Assembly (NCBI GenBank): GCA_037951105.1
Contig: JBAMJV010009385.1
Coordinates: 1 to 64,000 of the forward strand
DNA from: Echinarachnius parma
Taxonomy: Eukaryota; Echinodermata; Echinoidea; Clypeasteroida; Echinarachniidae
Direction: 5' to 3'
Length of the DNA stretch: 64,000 bases
How positions within the stretch are numbered: position 1 is the first letter of the stretch; every line of letters starts with the position of its first letter. A program made the position numbers and the translations under genes. This document shows positions 1 through 11,619 of this stretch, in pieces. The notes below the pieces were generated by a model. That model saw only the letters and a list, made by a program, of their open reading frames with translations, did no database searches and was not told the origin of the DNA.

Positions 1-1260
1 CTCCGTCCAGCGCGCGGTCCGATGGAAAGTACGTCGACTTAGGCTAAAACAAAGATTTGAACTTTAATCGTTATAATTACAACATCTAGTTTTAGAATAT
101 TAAAACTCCTTTGTAATTTTTGAGGCAAAATGTTCTTGACTGGGCTTATTATATTATTAATAATATTATTATGGCGTTCAAATACACAATGATGATCACA
201 TCCACTCATACTGCGGTCATTACTTGCATACAATAATTATAGTTATGTATATATAGTGAATACAAATAATGGATCGTATACAAATATAATGTCAAGCCAA
301 GCAGTTCTATACATGTATTGCATATTGTCTCAGAAATTGTATGAACCCGACCTAAAAATCACAGAGCTGTACAATTGGATTACACCAGTTTATAATACGT
401 ACGTAGCTCATGGTTATGTTGTACGTGATACGGGGTTTTATGCGTGGTAGCTCAAGTTATAAATATTCATTCCCATCACACATTCATCCTACATAAAAGT
501 ATTATAATGTTTACGTGACTCTGTCTAAACGTGTTGCGAAGCGAAACCACGTATAGGATGTACGCACACTCGACCTTAATGGCGAGCCATAACCTTCGCG
601 GTGAAATGACGCTCTAATCCCGCTCTAAATCCAGCGGCGGACATGGCGAGTCTTGGTTTGCAACGAACCGTATAATTCTGGCAGGTTTCTGCTCGGATTT
701 CACGGGAAATAATAATATTATTATCATTGTTGCTCTTCTTTGTAAATGCATAATCAGGAAGACAAAAAGGAGTGACGTATGTTGTGATAGCTAAGCCAAC
801 CAGGGTGTATTGATGTTATGATAATGGCATGAGACTAGTTTCTATTTGTGTAACATCCCGGGTGTGATATTTCGTCCACTGTCTGACTAAGACAATACAA
901 CATTAGCGTCTGAGTATTGTTTTTTATCTCACAGTTTTTATATCCACCAACATCATTCTGCAAAGGTGTGTGATTTGTCTGTGATATAAAAAAAATGTCG
1001 CTAACCAAATGGAATAATAATGTAATATGTGTTGTGATAGCTAAACCTAAGATTGACTTAATTACATTAATATTTAAGTAATATGAATATCTTTGGTGAT
1101 GTTAATTGTCTTACAAAAACAGCTAACTTTTCTGACCAAAATTAATTAGGCCCCCTTTTTGTGTGGAAAAGACAGTAAATATTTGTTGACTACATCGGCT
1201 CTTTCCCCGGCTAAAATTAGCTAATTTTTGTTGGAGACGGGTATGATGGTTTTCGTGCAA
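1..1260. other. Non-coding, no gene seen
   Basis: AT-rich sequence with no ORF that looks coding. A short GC-balanced island lies at about 530-710 (listed separately). A 16-bp phrase, TGTTGTGATAGCTAA, occurs near 780 and again near 1030, which may be a remnant of an old duplication. Confidence 0.5.
530..710. promoter_or_regulatory. GC-balanced island with a TAATCCC site
   Basis: About 180 bp of CpG-containing, non-repetitive sequence in an AT-rich setting. It holds one TAATCCC (from 615), the core recognised by Lys50 homeodomains such as Pitx and Otx. No ORF is recognisable. A conserved non-coding element is possible, but nothing in the sequence proves function. Confidence 0.2.
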
Positions 1261-1279
1261 ACTACTTCATCTCCCCCCG

Positions 1280-1537
1280 CCCCCCCCCCCCCCCCTGGAC
1301 AAATTGTTTTGCGACATCGGGGGCAGGGGAGGAGTAAAGAGGGGCATTACTTTAACAAAATAAAGAAGTGAGTGACACGTACAGATACAGTGCCGTAGCA
1401 AAGGGATGTAGGGGGGGGGGGGGGGGGGGGGGGCATGGGGACCCCAATAATTTGACAGTAAAAAATCATACGAGGAGGAACTTCAACAAAACAATTTAGA
1501 AATACGTTCATATTCTCGCCCCCCCCCCCCCCCCCCC
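1280..1537. repeat. Three poly-C/poly-G tracts
   Basis: C17 at about 1280-1296, G23 at 1411-1433 and C19 at 1519-1537, separated by unrelated sequence. Homopolymer G/C runs of this length recur across the window and are prone to slippage and assembly error. Confidence 0.9.
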
Positions 1538-2120
1538 TCTCATAGAAAAAAAAACAGTCCGAACACGCTTAGTAACTGCTCTTTCTGTTCCTACCAAAAG
1601 ACGCATACTATTTTGTTATACCTGAATTGACCCCTTGATCAACCAAGAAAAGTCACCATGACCAGATGACAATACATACCTGCGTGGACTGATGATCGCT
1701 CTTAGATCTCGCCCCGAGGCTGATTCGGCAACTTGTTTGGTTAACCTTGACTCGCATGTCGACAAGCCCATTGAGGGGCGAAGACAATTACCGCTGTGGG
1801 TCTCGAACTTGACTTGGGACGATGATGAAGGGAAGAGGAGGCAATGCACTTTTGAACATCCCTGTCCTCATTTCAGGTTTACCTAGGACGCACGTTACTT
1901 TTTGCAATCCTTTTATTGCAATGTATGATTTCAATTTCAATTGCATCATGCATGATGAATTTTGTATCCGTTCGTTTGATTGACCTGTACAAAATGTAGT
2001 CACTATCTGCAGTATCTGGCTTCTCTGTACAGATAAACCTTTTACTGTTCATGATTGTACTGCTGTGAACAAAATCGCGTGTGATTTGTGTAAATGATAT
2101 CATCATCACAAACTTCATCG

Positions 2121-2137
2121 TTGCCATCATCATCATC

Positions 2138-2193
<56 letters not shown>

Positions 2194-2194
2194 T

Positions 2195-2257
<63 letters not shown>

Positions 2258-2520
2258 TTCATCATCATCACCACTGATTCATCAGTATCATAATCATTAA
2301 AATCACCACCATCATCAACATCATCATCATCATCATCATCATCCATCTCATCATCATCATCTTCATCATCATCACCACTGATTCATCAGTATCATAATCA
2401 TCAAAATCACCACCACAATCATAATCATTATCCACATCATCATCATCGTCATCACCATCATCATCACCATCGTCATCATCACCATCATAATCATCATCAT
2501 CATCGCCATCTTCATTTTTT
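2121..2520. repeat. (ATC)n microsatellite with internal duplication
   Basis: An imperfect ATC/GAT trinucleotide array. A segment of about 70 bp containing CACTGATTCATCAGTATCAT occurs at about 2270 and again at about 2375, so the array was partly duplicated as a block. Poly-Met, Ile, Ser and Asp reading frames across it are artefacts of the triplet repeat. Confidence 0.92.
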
Positions 2521-2699
2521 TCTTCCTTCATCTCCCATAATGTTCTTCCTCCCCATCATCATCTTCATCATCAGGAGCAGCAGCATTAACATCCTTATCG
2601 TTTTATGTCGACATCATCGTGTTTTTACAGCAACATTCCTGTCAGCATGTGCCAATAATATAATTTCTACCCGATACATGTACTAGCACACAACTGGCA

Positions 2700-3400
2700 A
2701 CATCACTCGTCAAAAAATGGAGTTTGGTAGTGATAAAAATCACCACCTCTCCTTTGTTCATTCGGTCGGCGGCTTACATGAAAGTGAACGGGCGGGACAC
2801 ATCTTAAGAAACTACGCGTCATCACGTCGAACAGTCCCAGCTTATAGAAAACCGCGTAGTGTTTTGACAGCGCGTGGAGTGGAACACAAACTCAGGTGAA
2901 AAAACGAGGGAATGAAAATACACAGTTGTTACATCGCTGACGGAGTAAGAAAACGTTTGGGGTAGGGTTGCTTATCCGATCGAAAAGGGTGTGAAAACTG
3001 CTATGGAAGTGATGAAATATCTTAATTGAACAGGTCTCCCAGGAATATGTTGCTGCAATATTTTGCTGTATACATTACTGTTAGACAGTACGCGTTGCGA
3101 GCGTTCGGGGAGTTGTACAACGGAACTAGCTCCGCGGTTCAAGTTTAAGAGACTATTATTATTTGCCGAAGTAAATTTCCCGTGGTAAATATTTCCGCTC
3201 ACAATATTGAGGGCGATGTTAACAGACGAGGATTTACGGGCTCGGCTCTGCCTTTTCCCCTTTCCAACTTCACCGTAATACTGCCTGGTTTTACTAGACG
3301 GGTTCATATCTTGCATATCTATATAACATACCCGTCCCATTTTAGATTTAGCACACTGCTCAGTAAAACATTCACAAACAATCCATATTAGTAATGTAAT
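2700..3400. other. Non-coding, mixed composition
   Basis: Unique-looking sequence with CpG patches near 2780-2900 and 3080-3150. An open frame on the minus strand (2972-3424) lacks an ATG at its N-terminus and begins inside the neighbouring MITE, so I do not call it a gene. Confidence 0.4.
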
Positions 3401-3417
3401 TAATGCTGTCTTATTAA

Positions 3418-3930
3418 AGGACAATGAAACTATGGTTTTCGGATATTATTATCGTTTAGAGGGTGAACAGACATTTTATTTGATACATAACTTGGCAATT
3501 TTGGCCTCCTGGATCCCATGAAATCCTTACGTGAACATACCCACATTTTACTAATTCTTACGGCGGCAAAAGGTGATGGGAGCGGCCATGTTCTTGTAAT
3601 TGCCCGACATGCTTTGCAATCTCTGACGTGTGTGTTACGGGCCGAACAAAAAGCTTTTTACTGATTTGTAGACTCGTCAAAGCATCTAAAAGTATTCAGA
3701 CAATGCTTTCAATAGGTGCTATGAAATGCATTAGTGCATATCACTGACCGTAAGTCCGCACACACTTAATAATGGCGGCCTCCAGCGTTCGCATGAATAG
3801 TGGTAAACCCGATAGAGTTTTCACATATTTCTCCCAAAGCAGAAATCTGAGTCGGAGTAATGTTATAAACAGGCATAATTATTACGATGTATACAGTAGG
3901 ATAAACTCTATTCTTGAGTTGCATTGCCCT
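3418..3930. mobile_element. TTAA-flanked MITE, family 4
   Basis: Terminal inverted repeats AGGACAATGAAAC (left) and GTTGCATTGCCCT (right) are bordered on both sides by TTAA (3414-3417 and 3931-3934). About 513 bp, no transposase. The shared TTAAAGG end groups it with the other TTAA elements in this window. Confidence 0.7.
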
Positions 3931-4056
3931 TTAAGTATTATAGTTTTACATGAAAATCACAGTTTATCTGGGTATGGGTAATAACGTGCATCTTGTACAT
4001 GTTGTGTGTGTATGGCGTCGTGATGAACCTACTATAATAACTATTAGGTAGGAGCA

Positions 4057-4367
4057 CCAGGGGGGGGGGGGGGGGGGGGGTGTTTCACAACAATTCTAAG
4101 TTGAACTTAACTCTAAGTCGGACTTGCGCATTATAGAAAGCCATTTGCAGCCTTGGAATATAATATATTCAAAAGCAAAAATGCAAGTATTTTAGACTTT
4201 TGATAAATTTTACATCAAAAACATGAAACCCCCTCGATAATAGAAAATATCAACGATTTGAATTAACATTTTGTATGCCTTTTAACATAAATTAAACGGC
4301 TTTCCAAAGTTTCTAAGTCCAACTTAGAGTTTAGTTCAAGTTAGGATATTTGTGAACACTGCCCTGG
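4057..4367. mobile_element. TIR element with poly-G expansion in its left end
   Basis: Left end CCAGG...TGTTTCACA matches the right end TGTGAACACTGCCCTGG in inverted orientation. Sub-terminal GAACTTAACTCTAAGT is matched by ACTTAGAGTTTAGTTC. The left terminus contains a G21 run (4060-4080) where the second copy at 60890 has only GGG, so the homopolymer seems to have expanded inside the repeat. No ORF. Confidence 0.65.
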
Positions 4368-4569
4368 GGGAGTTCTAGTCGCTGTAAAGAAAATATCTTC
4401 TCCGAACTATCTTACAGGTTAAGATGCAAAAAGGTAGAGACAATTTCAGAATTTAGAAAATGTCTGTTAAAACAAATAATATATTTCCCAAGAACCAAAA
4501 GGCTCTAGATTGTTTGTTATACAGGTGTGGTACAGGTGCACATTGTATATTTCCTCTATCCTATTTTTA

Positions 4570-5010
4570 CTTTCACTTCCAGTTTACCTAAGGAAACCTT
4601 CTTTCTTTTTTTTCTAACTCTGACCCGGCTGCCGACTGGACGTGAAATAGAACATTGTTTTGTTTTGTTTTAGAATGTACAGACATAATTAAAGTGCCTG
4701 TCTTGAAATTCATTTGCAAAGCTCTTTTTTCTCTCCTTCCATTATTCTCTCGACTTCACTATTACATCTCTCTCCCTCTCTCGTGTTTTTTTCTCTATTT
4801 TGTATTGTTTATGTTCACTTCTGTACTCTTCTTATATCTACTCTTCTCTTCTATTGTATTCCCTTTCTCTATTGTCTTCTGTTCTATTAACTTCACTCAT
4901 TATGTTGTAATATCCTTTTATTTTTTTAATTTTTTTATACTTCATCTTCTTATTTAAACATCGTCTGCCCTTCTCTCCTTCTATCTTGAAATGTCTATCA
5001 ACTTCTATTT
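4570..5010. repeat. Polypyrimidine-rich tract
   Basis: Long C/T-rich stretch made of TCTC, TTCT and TTTT blocks. The apparent 100-aa hydrophobic frame (4655-4957) is a compositional artefact. Confidence 0.75.
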
Positions 5011-5019
5011 TCCCTTTCG

Positions 5020-5210
5020 ATCGTGTTCGAGGCTTGTCGTCTGTCAAGTTCAATTTTCGCTGACACGTGTTCCGCATCGACGTCCGCGATTGGTCGAGAG
5101 CTTAATCCCCATGCCAACCTTTGCGGAACCCCCGAGCCGGGCGGAACTAATCCCCCTCTAGCCCGTATCCCTAATATCTTTTCCATGTGCTAACCCCGTA
5201 GTGGATTAGT
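5020..5210. promoter_or_regulatory. CpG-containing island with TAATCCCC sites
   Basis: GC-balanced sequence with CACGTG-like and CpG content. TAATCCCC is present at 5103-5110 and 5148-5155, with GGATTA (the same core, reversed) at 5203-5208. It may be a cis-regulatory element bound by a Lys50 homeodomain protein. Function is inference. Confidence 0.3.
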
Positions 5211-5383
5211 GGGTCATGCAAGAGAAATCCGCGACGGACAAGGGGAACAAAATACGGAATATTATCATCATGAATATGATAATATATCACGAACTATCGT
5301 TGGTTGCATGTCTAAAAGACCAGCATCATCATACTTGGTGACGTGTACACGTTTGATATATCAAGCATGTCCCAATTTCTTCG

Positions 5384-5830
5384 TTTTTTTTTTTTTTTTT
5401 TGTTGACAGTACTTATAGATTGATGGCTGTGGTTGTTGAGTTAGATATACACGCTCGGCTGTGAAACCTATTTGCCGGCAGATAGACTAAAATGATTTTG
5501 ACTGCTTGGATATAAATATATGACATATGGATTGTGACAATGATACAAGAAACAGGCCGTTGTTTACTCTGATTCCATAAAACATTGAATGTGGGCAGCA
5601 ACAATGCAGCATGACTTGTCAAACAATAAGCATGAATAGTGATCATATTTCTTCTCTTCCTTCAATTTTATTGTCATACTTTCAATATTTCTCATCTCTT
5701 CTCTATTCTACCCTTCCCTCCTCTTCTCTTCTTCCTGTTCTCTTCTCTTATATTCTCTTATCTTTACCTTCCTTTATCTTCTTGTTATCTTCTTTATCTT
5801 AATCTTCTTTTCCCTCTCTTTCTAATTGTA
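5384..5830. repeat. Poly-T and pyrimidine tract
   Basis: T18 near 5384-5401, then mixed sequence, then a C/T-rich run at about 5650-5825. No gene. Confidence 0.6.
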
Positions 5831-7060
5831 GCCATTTCAGGCAAACGTTATAAATCAGTTACTTATTATTTGACCGTTTTTGCTCAAATTTTTACCATCG
5901 GATGGGTTTTTATTTATTTTAGATACAGAGTGAGACAAAGGTTTAATACGTATAGTAAGTTCATCATTAGATGAACACATTGTTTGTGCGTCTTTATTTT
6001 AGCTATTAGTAACGTTAAATATGAGAGAAATATATCATACAAGGGTGTATTACAAGCCTGGGAGAAATTGAACAAAATATTCAAGCTTGAAACATTTTCA
6101 ATCGATTAGCTAGACAAGTCTTACATTGCACCCTAATGACACGGAATCTATTAATCCGCGACAGTCCTAGCGAGCATTTTTTGTGACAGAAGGAGGGAAA
6201 GGGCTCCGAGAGTTTGAGTAAATGTATCCAATATTATTGCCCCGAAGCTAGGGAAAATGGGCATGTGAACTACATCACAACCCCCGTGTAAAACATACAC
6301 GTGGGACCGTGTTAGAGGAAAAATAAAATTAGGTGAATCACGGAATTTTCAGGATGTAGTTTTCGGCAGAATTCAAAAAAAGGCCATGGAAAGTGCACAT
6401 GCATACATACATTAGATAGTGGCATGTCATCTTCAAGTTATGTTTATAATCGTGTATACATGTTTACAATATACTCAAGAATATATTATATTCTTGAGTA
6501 TTGTTCATGAAAATAATTATTTGTTTTAAATGGCAATGCATATTGATTTGTCCATGCAGACTCTGCATCACCATTTACGTATCTACAAAGGTCAAAAGTA
6601 CAGGCGTATTTTTGTCGTCATCGATTTTACCAAATTTTAAATTATGATTCTTCTTTTGATATCCATCTTCTTGTTGTCTTTTCTTCTTAACTGATATGAG
6701 TTTTGCACGTTAAACTTCCACTTTAAAAACTGGCCAGGTGCTTTATGTTGTTTTGTTTTGTATTGTTGTTCAAGTCTTTCGCAAGTTTTTGAATCTAAGT
6801 GAAACTACACTTATCGAGGAATTGTGCATGAAAATATTTCCCCTCCAAGACTAGCACTCATACATGGATAATTTTAATTTAATATATGTGTGTGTCTTAC
6901 TCGAAGGGCCCTATGAGAATCGTTCCCCAGGCTCTGATAATATACACTCTTTAGATTATTATAACCTTCCTAAATAGTAGGACAAATAGGCAATATCGCT
7001 AAAGCCTCCTCTTTCCCATTAAACAGCAATACAAATCAAAGCCAGAATAGACCATGACAG
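5831..7060. other. Non-coding, one perfect-arm hairpin
   Basis: AT-rich sequence without a credible ORF. At 6467-6504 two arms of about 17 bp (CAATA..CTCAAGAATATA and its complement) form an inverted repeat. Otherwise I see nothing. Confidence 0.5.
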
Positions 7061-7290
7061 GGTGTTGCTATGAGTGGCGCAAGACGGAAAAACGCATCAA
7101 CACCGATCTCACTAGAAGTTGTGCGCTCCTCAAATTGGCCGCACAACCGCCCTGAAGTTCCTCTATTAGACCGTAGAATGAAGTGTCGTAAATTTCGCCC
7201 TCAAGCTATCCCCGCTCGGTCAAGCGTTATATGGCTCCACCGCGCGCGCGCGCCGATTGTTCGTCATGTCCGCATGCACGGACAATTACG
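7060..7290. promoter_or_regulatory. CpG-rich island
   Basis: Locally GC-balanced with many CpGs, including a CGCGCGCGCG run near 7240. The 90-aa frame at 7070-7342 does not resemble any family I know. A conserved non-coding element or CpG island is possible. Confidence 0.2.
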
Positions 7291-7424
7291 GGATACATTA
7301 GTTTGTTACAGATGTACAATCTCATTAGTAATATTTGCATAAACTTTATTATCATACGTAATCATATAGAGGGTTCTTTAGTCTTTAGATATTTTCACTG
7401 GCAACTATTATAGAGTACAGAAGC

Positions 7425-7799
7425 CATGACGTCATAAAAATCGTTTTCTAGAATTTTCAAATTTGAACTTCATTTTCAGAAAGAGCATAACAAATCATGT
7501 CTAAATACCGAAAAGCAATTGAATATGTTAAGTATTGGCTGAGATATGCCCATCCTAATGAATTTTACTTCAATGGGCGATCAGTGTTATAATGCACTGG
7601 TTCATACAGTTATGAACCAGAGCACTATAACACTGATCGCCTATTGACAAACAAAATCATTCGGACGGTCATATCTCAGCCAATAATTAACATATATTCA
7701 TTTGATTTTCGGTATTAGGACATTGTTTGTTATGCTCTTTCTGAAAATGAAGTTCAAATTTGAAAATTCTATACAAAAAAAAAGATGTTAAGACGTCAT
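7425..7799. mobile_element. Foldback (long-arm inverted repeat) element
   Basis: Two arms of about 175 bp, e.g. left TTCAAATTTGAACTTCATTT with its complement at the right, meet at a centre near 7605 (TGGTTCATACAGTTATGAACCA). Both tips carry a CRE-like TGACGTC. No coding capacity; it would fold into one long hairpin. Confidence 0.8.
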
Positions 7800-8281
7800 A
7801 GATGACATCACACTTCACCACTCTATACGGAAAAGTATTATTGTACAATTGTAGTTATTTTTCTCGCAAACAAGATCAAAATATCGGTCTGGCAGTAGGT
7901 TTTAGGTTGTATGGGATATTTGTGCTCGTGATGTTGGTATATTTTGTTTATATACAGGGGACTTTCCCCAAATCCGTAACTGGGGTCTAACAGAGTGCCG
8001 AATTCCATAATGAAACAAGAAACATGAATCACTCGTAATGGGCGGAGGAGTCATGACTAACTATCCTATTCACCAACATTCGTAGTTTCACACCTCATAT
8101 TTAAAGATCCATAAATCATTGCATATTATAAACAACGGTATAGGTCAATCACCCACGAAGTTGGGAAGCAGATATAAAACAAGACTTAAATCAAACACAT
8201 AAGTGAAAGAGAGGGAGGGGAATGAAACTGATTAAACGAAAGAAGAAAGAAAAAAAACGAACGAACGAAAGTTTAAGGGTT

Positions 8282-8316
<35 letters not shown>

Positions 8317-8435
8317 CGGGTTTGTGAAACTAGCCCGCAAGCTACAATTATGCTTCGCTACTCATGAAATTGATATCGAATGCTTGAAAGGTGTGAACAA
8401 ACGTGACGAATACAGTCAAGATTTTAATCCGTCCG
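7800..8435. other. Non-coding, with a T28 tract
   Basis: No recognisable gene. A 28-nt T run lies at about 8284-8311, preceded by an A/G-rich segment. Confidence 0.5.
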
Positions 8436-9780
8436 TATGGCAAGCCTCGTTAACATTTATTCCCATTTCGTGATATCAACAATTGCCATTCTTGATATCA
8501 AGAATTCAAGTTTTGATATCAAGAATTCAAGTTTTGATATCAAGAATTCATTTCCTGATATCACGAGTTACATTTTTGATATCAAAAATTAAATTCTTGA
8601 TATAAAGAATTGCCATTTGTTCAAGTTCAAGTTCATTTTTATTCATTTCAATCATAAAATCATAAAACAATACAATCATATATCATACAAGTCATGTATC
8701 AATCATATAAATACATATTGAAATAGGAGACTACAAAAAAGTAATAATTACTTGTAAGCAGTAGCCCCCTTCTAGACACAAATTATATAGTTTTACATAT
8801 TTGATACAAATTTGTTTATATAAATAATTCGATTAAACCTGTATATAGCGACCACTCAAGGGACCGGCGAAAAGTGGTCGCTATAGACAGGTGGCCGCAT
8901 TAGACAGGTTGGCGGCCATTTTTAATTTCTGGTCGCATATTGTGTCATATGCACATGTGTAATTAATTAACATCTTATGTACACACGTGTCCGTAGTTTT
9001 ATTTAGTATTTGTTGCAACAACAAACATTGAAATGATATGATATTAAAAGTTTGTATTATCTTAAGTGAAATTAGAATTGCAGAATATGTCAAAGTGTCA
9101 TGTATTGACTTATCATGAGAGAATCAGCTTCGCTTATGCGCATGTGTATAGTTTTCTATAGAATTCTGAAGCCAAGATGCAGTGTCTGGTCGTAACAAGT
9201 GCACGGATTATCATTGAAAAGAGTAAAAAACACCCCACCTGGGCGATTACAAAATCTTAGATGTCAAATTCTGTTGTGATGTTGAGTGAAGTGCCTTTGT
9301 TGTGCCCATTTCTGTATCAGCATCAGTATGAAGGGCAAGAATAATCATTGTGTATAACTATAAGTCTAAAGACTTATGTGTTGGTAATTAAGCGTCTGTC
9401 TGAAGTTCATTGTCATTTAAAAACTTTGTTTTATGCACTGACATGCTCAGAATGGGAGCCTTGGGCGACCAGAGGCGACCAAGTTGATGCCTTGGTCGCT
9501 CAAGCGCTAATGTTGTGGTCGCTATACACAGGTTTATATGTGCGTCGGGACCCGAATGGGGTGGTCGCTGGTCGTGTTAGGCAGCTGGTCGCATTACGCA
9601 GGTCGCTTAACACACGATTTTTCAGGGGAGGACCAGAGAGCGGTCGTTATGAGCAGGTGGTCGCTATAGACAGGTGGTCGCGTTAACAGGTTTGACTGTA
9701 TCAAGAATTCATTCTTGATATCAAGAATGATAATTGTTGATATCACGAAATATAAATAAATGTTAAAAGGGCTTGTCATA
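8436..9780. mobile_element. TIR element with GATATC sub-repeats, carrying a second element
   Basis: Left end TATGGCAAGCC (8436-8446) is mirrored by GGCTTGTCATA (9770-9780). The inverted repeat continues for about 70 bp through TTTCGTGATATCAACAATT and CATTCTTGATATCAAG. The left side holds six or seven copies of a palindromic GATATC unit (8470-8620). A different TIR element occupies most of the interior. Confidence 0.65.
8835..9693. mobile_element. Inner TIR element with GTGGTCGCTATA motif
   Basis: Starts AAACCTGTATATAGCGACC and ends with the inverted form GGTCGCGTTAACAGGTTT. The phrase GTGGTCGCTATAGACAGGTG recurs near both ends. A fragment with the same ending (AGCAGGTTTGACTGTAT) is at 54300-54395. 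The 112-aa frame inside it is not a known transposase. Confidence 0.55.
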
Positions 9781-10340
9781 TTATGTCTGTATTGCTTGGG
9801 TACTTTAGCGACCTAGTAACGAAAGTTTACAGTTTAGTTATTGAACGTCTATTGTCAATAGTTATGAAATAATTTTGTCTTAGCAGTAGACCAATCAAAG
9901 TAGACACGGGAACGAAAACGAAAAGATTTGCAACAGATTATCATGTTCAATACAATTGTAACTATCTTTTTTGTGAAGAAATTTTCATTTCGTATTATTA
10001 CATAAACGGACGATAGAAATCAAATAACCAAAATGTAATAATTGTACTTCTAAATCAAGATATAATTTAGTGGAACTTATTAGGTTTATGATACAATGGG
10101 GGAACTTTAGGATAAAAAAAAAATAATGTTTAAGTACAAGTACAAGCAAGGGAATAAACTGTGATAATGTATATAACAACAATTACACTTTAATTTATCT
10201 ATGGTTTTGCATGGATAGTGCATAGGAAGGGGACCATGACTCCATCTCCCTGATAACTCTAAGACAATGGGATCTCCTGCCGTCTAACGATGCAGGAGGT
10301 CGACATTATTTTAGAATAGAAAAGGAAGTTAGATAATAAA
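9781..10340. other. Non-coding, nothing recognised
   Basis: AT-rich sequence with no ORF resembling a known family and no clear repeat. Confidence 0.4.
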
Positions 10341-10358
10341 CGCACGTATAAGGACCGC

Positions 10359-10426
10359 AGGGGGGCACGCGTGCCCCCCTTTTTTAACTTTCGCTACCTA
10401 TACTTGGGGCGTAGCCCCGGGGCTAC
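10359..10426. repeat. Two adjacent perfect GC palindromes
   Basis: A perfect 22-bp palindrome (10359-10380, centre CACGCGTG flanked by G6/C6) is followed by T6. Thirty bases later comes a perfect 16-bp palindrome, GTAGCCCCGGGGCTAC (10411-10426). They may be tips of a mobile element or a structured RNA; I cannot tell which. Confidence 0.75.
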
Positions 10427-10439
10427 TGAAACGGAGAAG

Positions 10440-11085
10440 GCGCCGTCGATGTGCCGAAAGGTTCGGGAACTTGGATAAGGATGAGTTTGATTATTTTGTG
10501 TGGGGGATGGGGAGATGGGTTAGATGAATGTTGCATTTCGATGTTGGCTTATAATGATGGACGTAACATCAACGCACTGACTGATACTGTGTGGGTGATA
10601 GTTCTGGGGGAATGGTGCGGATTAAATAGCGTAATTAACACAAATTAGATTACTATTAAATTACTGCTTACCTGCCTAGGTCCTTTGCTACCACATGAAG
10701 CCCTCTATATGGGATTATTCGCCTCCGTTTTTTTTCAAATTTTCGTCCCGCCCCCACCATGCCCATTTTCGCCCCCATCTATGCTTTCCCTTACCACGCC
10801 GCTTCCAGTCTGTCTCCTTCCCTTCGTCATGATATTCTCTCATCTCCCTTTGGTACCCGTCACTCCACATATCTATCTGTCTAGATCAGCAGGTAAAAAA
10901 AGAAAAAAAATCGGATGGAATTGGTTTAAAATTTTAAATCGCTATCTATTCGGTTGTCATCTATATCCTCTCTAACATGTACGAAGGCTGACTGAAGGAG
11001 GAGATCGACCTTCAATAGAAAGTTGATCGAATGAAATGAAAGTTAAAAGAGAATTGAATTGAACAAAAAAGTGGAGGAAGAGAAA
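10440..11085. other. Non-coding, pyrimidine-rich in the middle
   Basis: A C/T-rich block lies at about 10700-10870. No gene is recognisable. Confidence 0.4.
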
Positions 11086-11089
11086 CTAT

Positions 11090-11400
11090 CTTCTAGCGGA
11101 TATAGCTCGGAGGGACGTAAAACAAAAGTATGTTTTGTGTTTCTGACGAGTCGCGAGACAGGCGTTTGAATGTTTCAGCCGCTTCGCGCCTGTTCGCGCC
11201 AAATTGAGCAGAACGGGCGGTAATGAAAACCGCGCGAAAATTTCTGGGATGCGCTTCCGCCCATTGCGCATGCCCAACACCGCCCAAGGGCACGTGTGTT
11301 GACAGTTCTGAAAGTGCACAAGTATTGCTATTATTATACAAGCGCCCCACGCGTCGCTCTCTAAACTTAAACGCAGATACGTCATCACTTCCAACTTCCA
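11090..11400. promoter_or_regulatory. CpG-rich island with GCGCATGC and CACGTG
   Basis: About 300 bp with high CpG density. It contains GCGCATGC (NRF1-like half palindrome) near 11264 and an E-box CACGTG near 11291. Overlapping frames of about 100 aa on the minus strand have no recognisable domain. A promoter, CpG island or conserved element is possible. Confidence 0.3.
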
Positions 11401-11619
11401 AGCACGTTTAGATACCGCCTTTTATTTTGTATCTGTAATAATTGTTATCTGTTTAATCTTTCTGTATGTTTTTAATCGTATAATCATGAATAATATAACA
11501 ATGGGTTAGATATAGACCGTATCGTAGCTGAATGGGGTTGGGGGAGAAAATTGCCGTGTTTATACAAGTTATCACTTCCCTTCTTATGTCATGTATAATG
11601 CATTGCCCCTCCGCGTATA

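Noticed and set aside
1879-2346. 155-aa poly-Met/Asp frame and related frames
   Set aside because: Produced by the (ATC)n microsatellite; all frames and both strands are open.
2972-3424. 150-aa minus-strand frame with a hydrophobic start, like a secreted peptide precursor
   Set aside because: It has no ATG at the hydrophobic end (starts at TTG), begins inside a MITE terminus, and composition is that of intergenic DNA.
10359-10386. Rho-independent terminator
   Set aside because: The shape fits, but the sequence is from an animal genome with no upstream gene.
11086-11401. Two overlapping 102-aa minus-strand frames
   Set aside because: CpG-rich DNA with few stops in several frames; no recognisable domain or splice signals. 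Kept only as an island.
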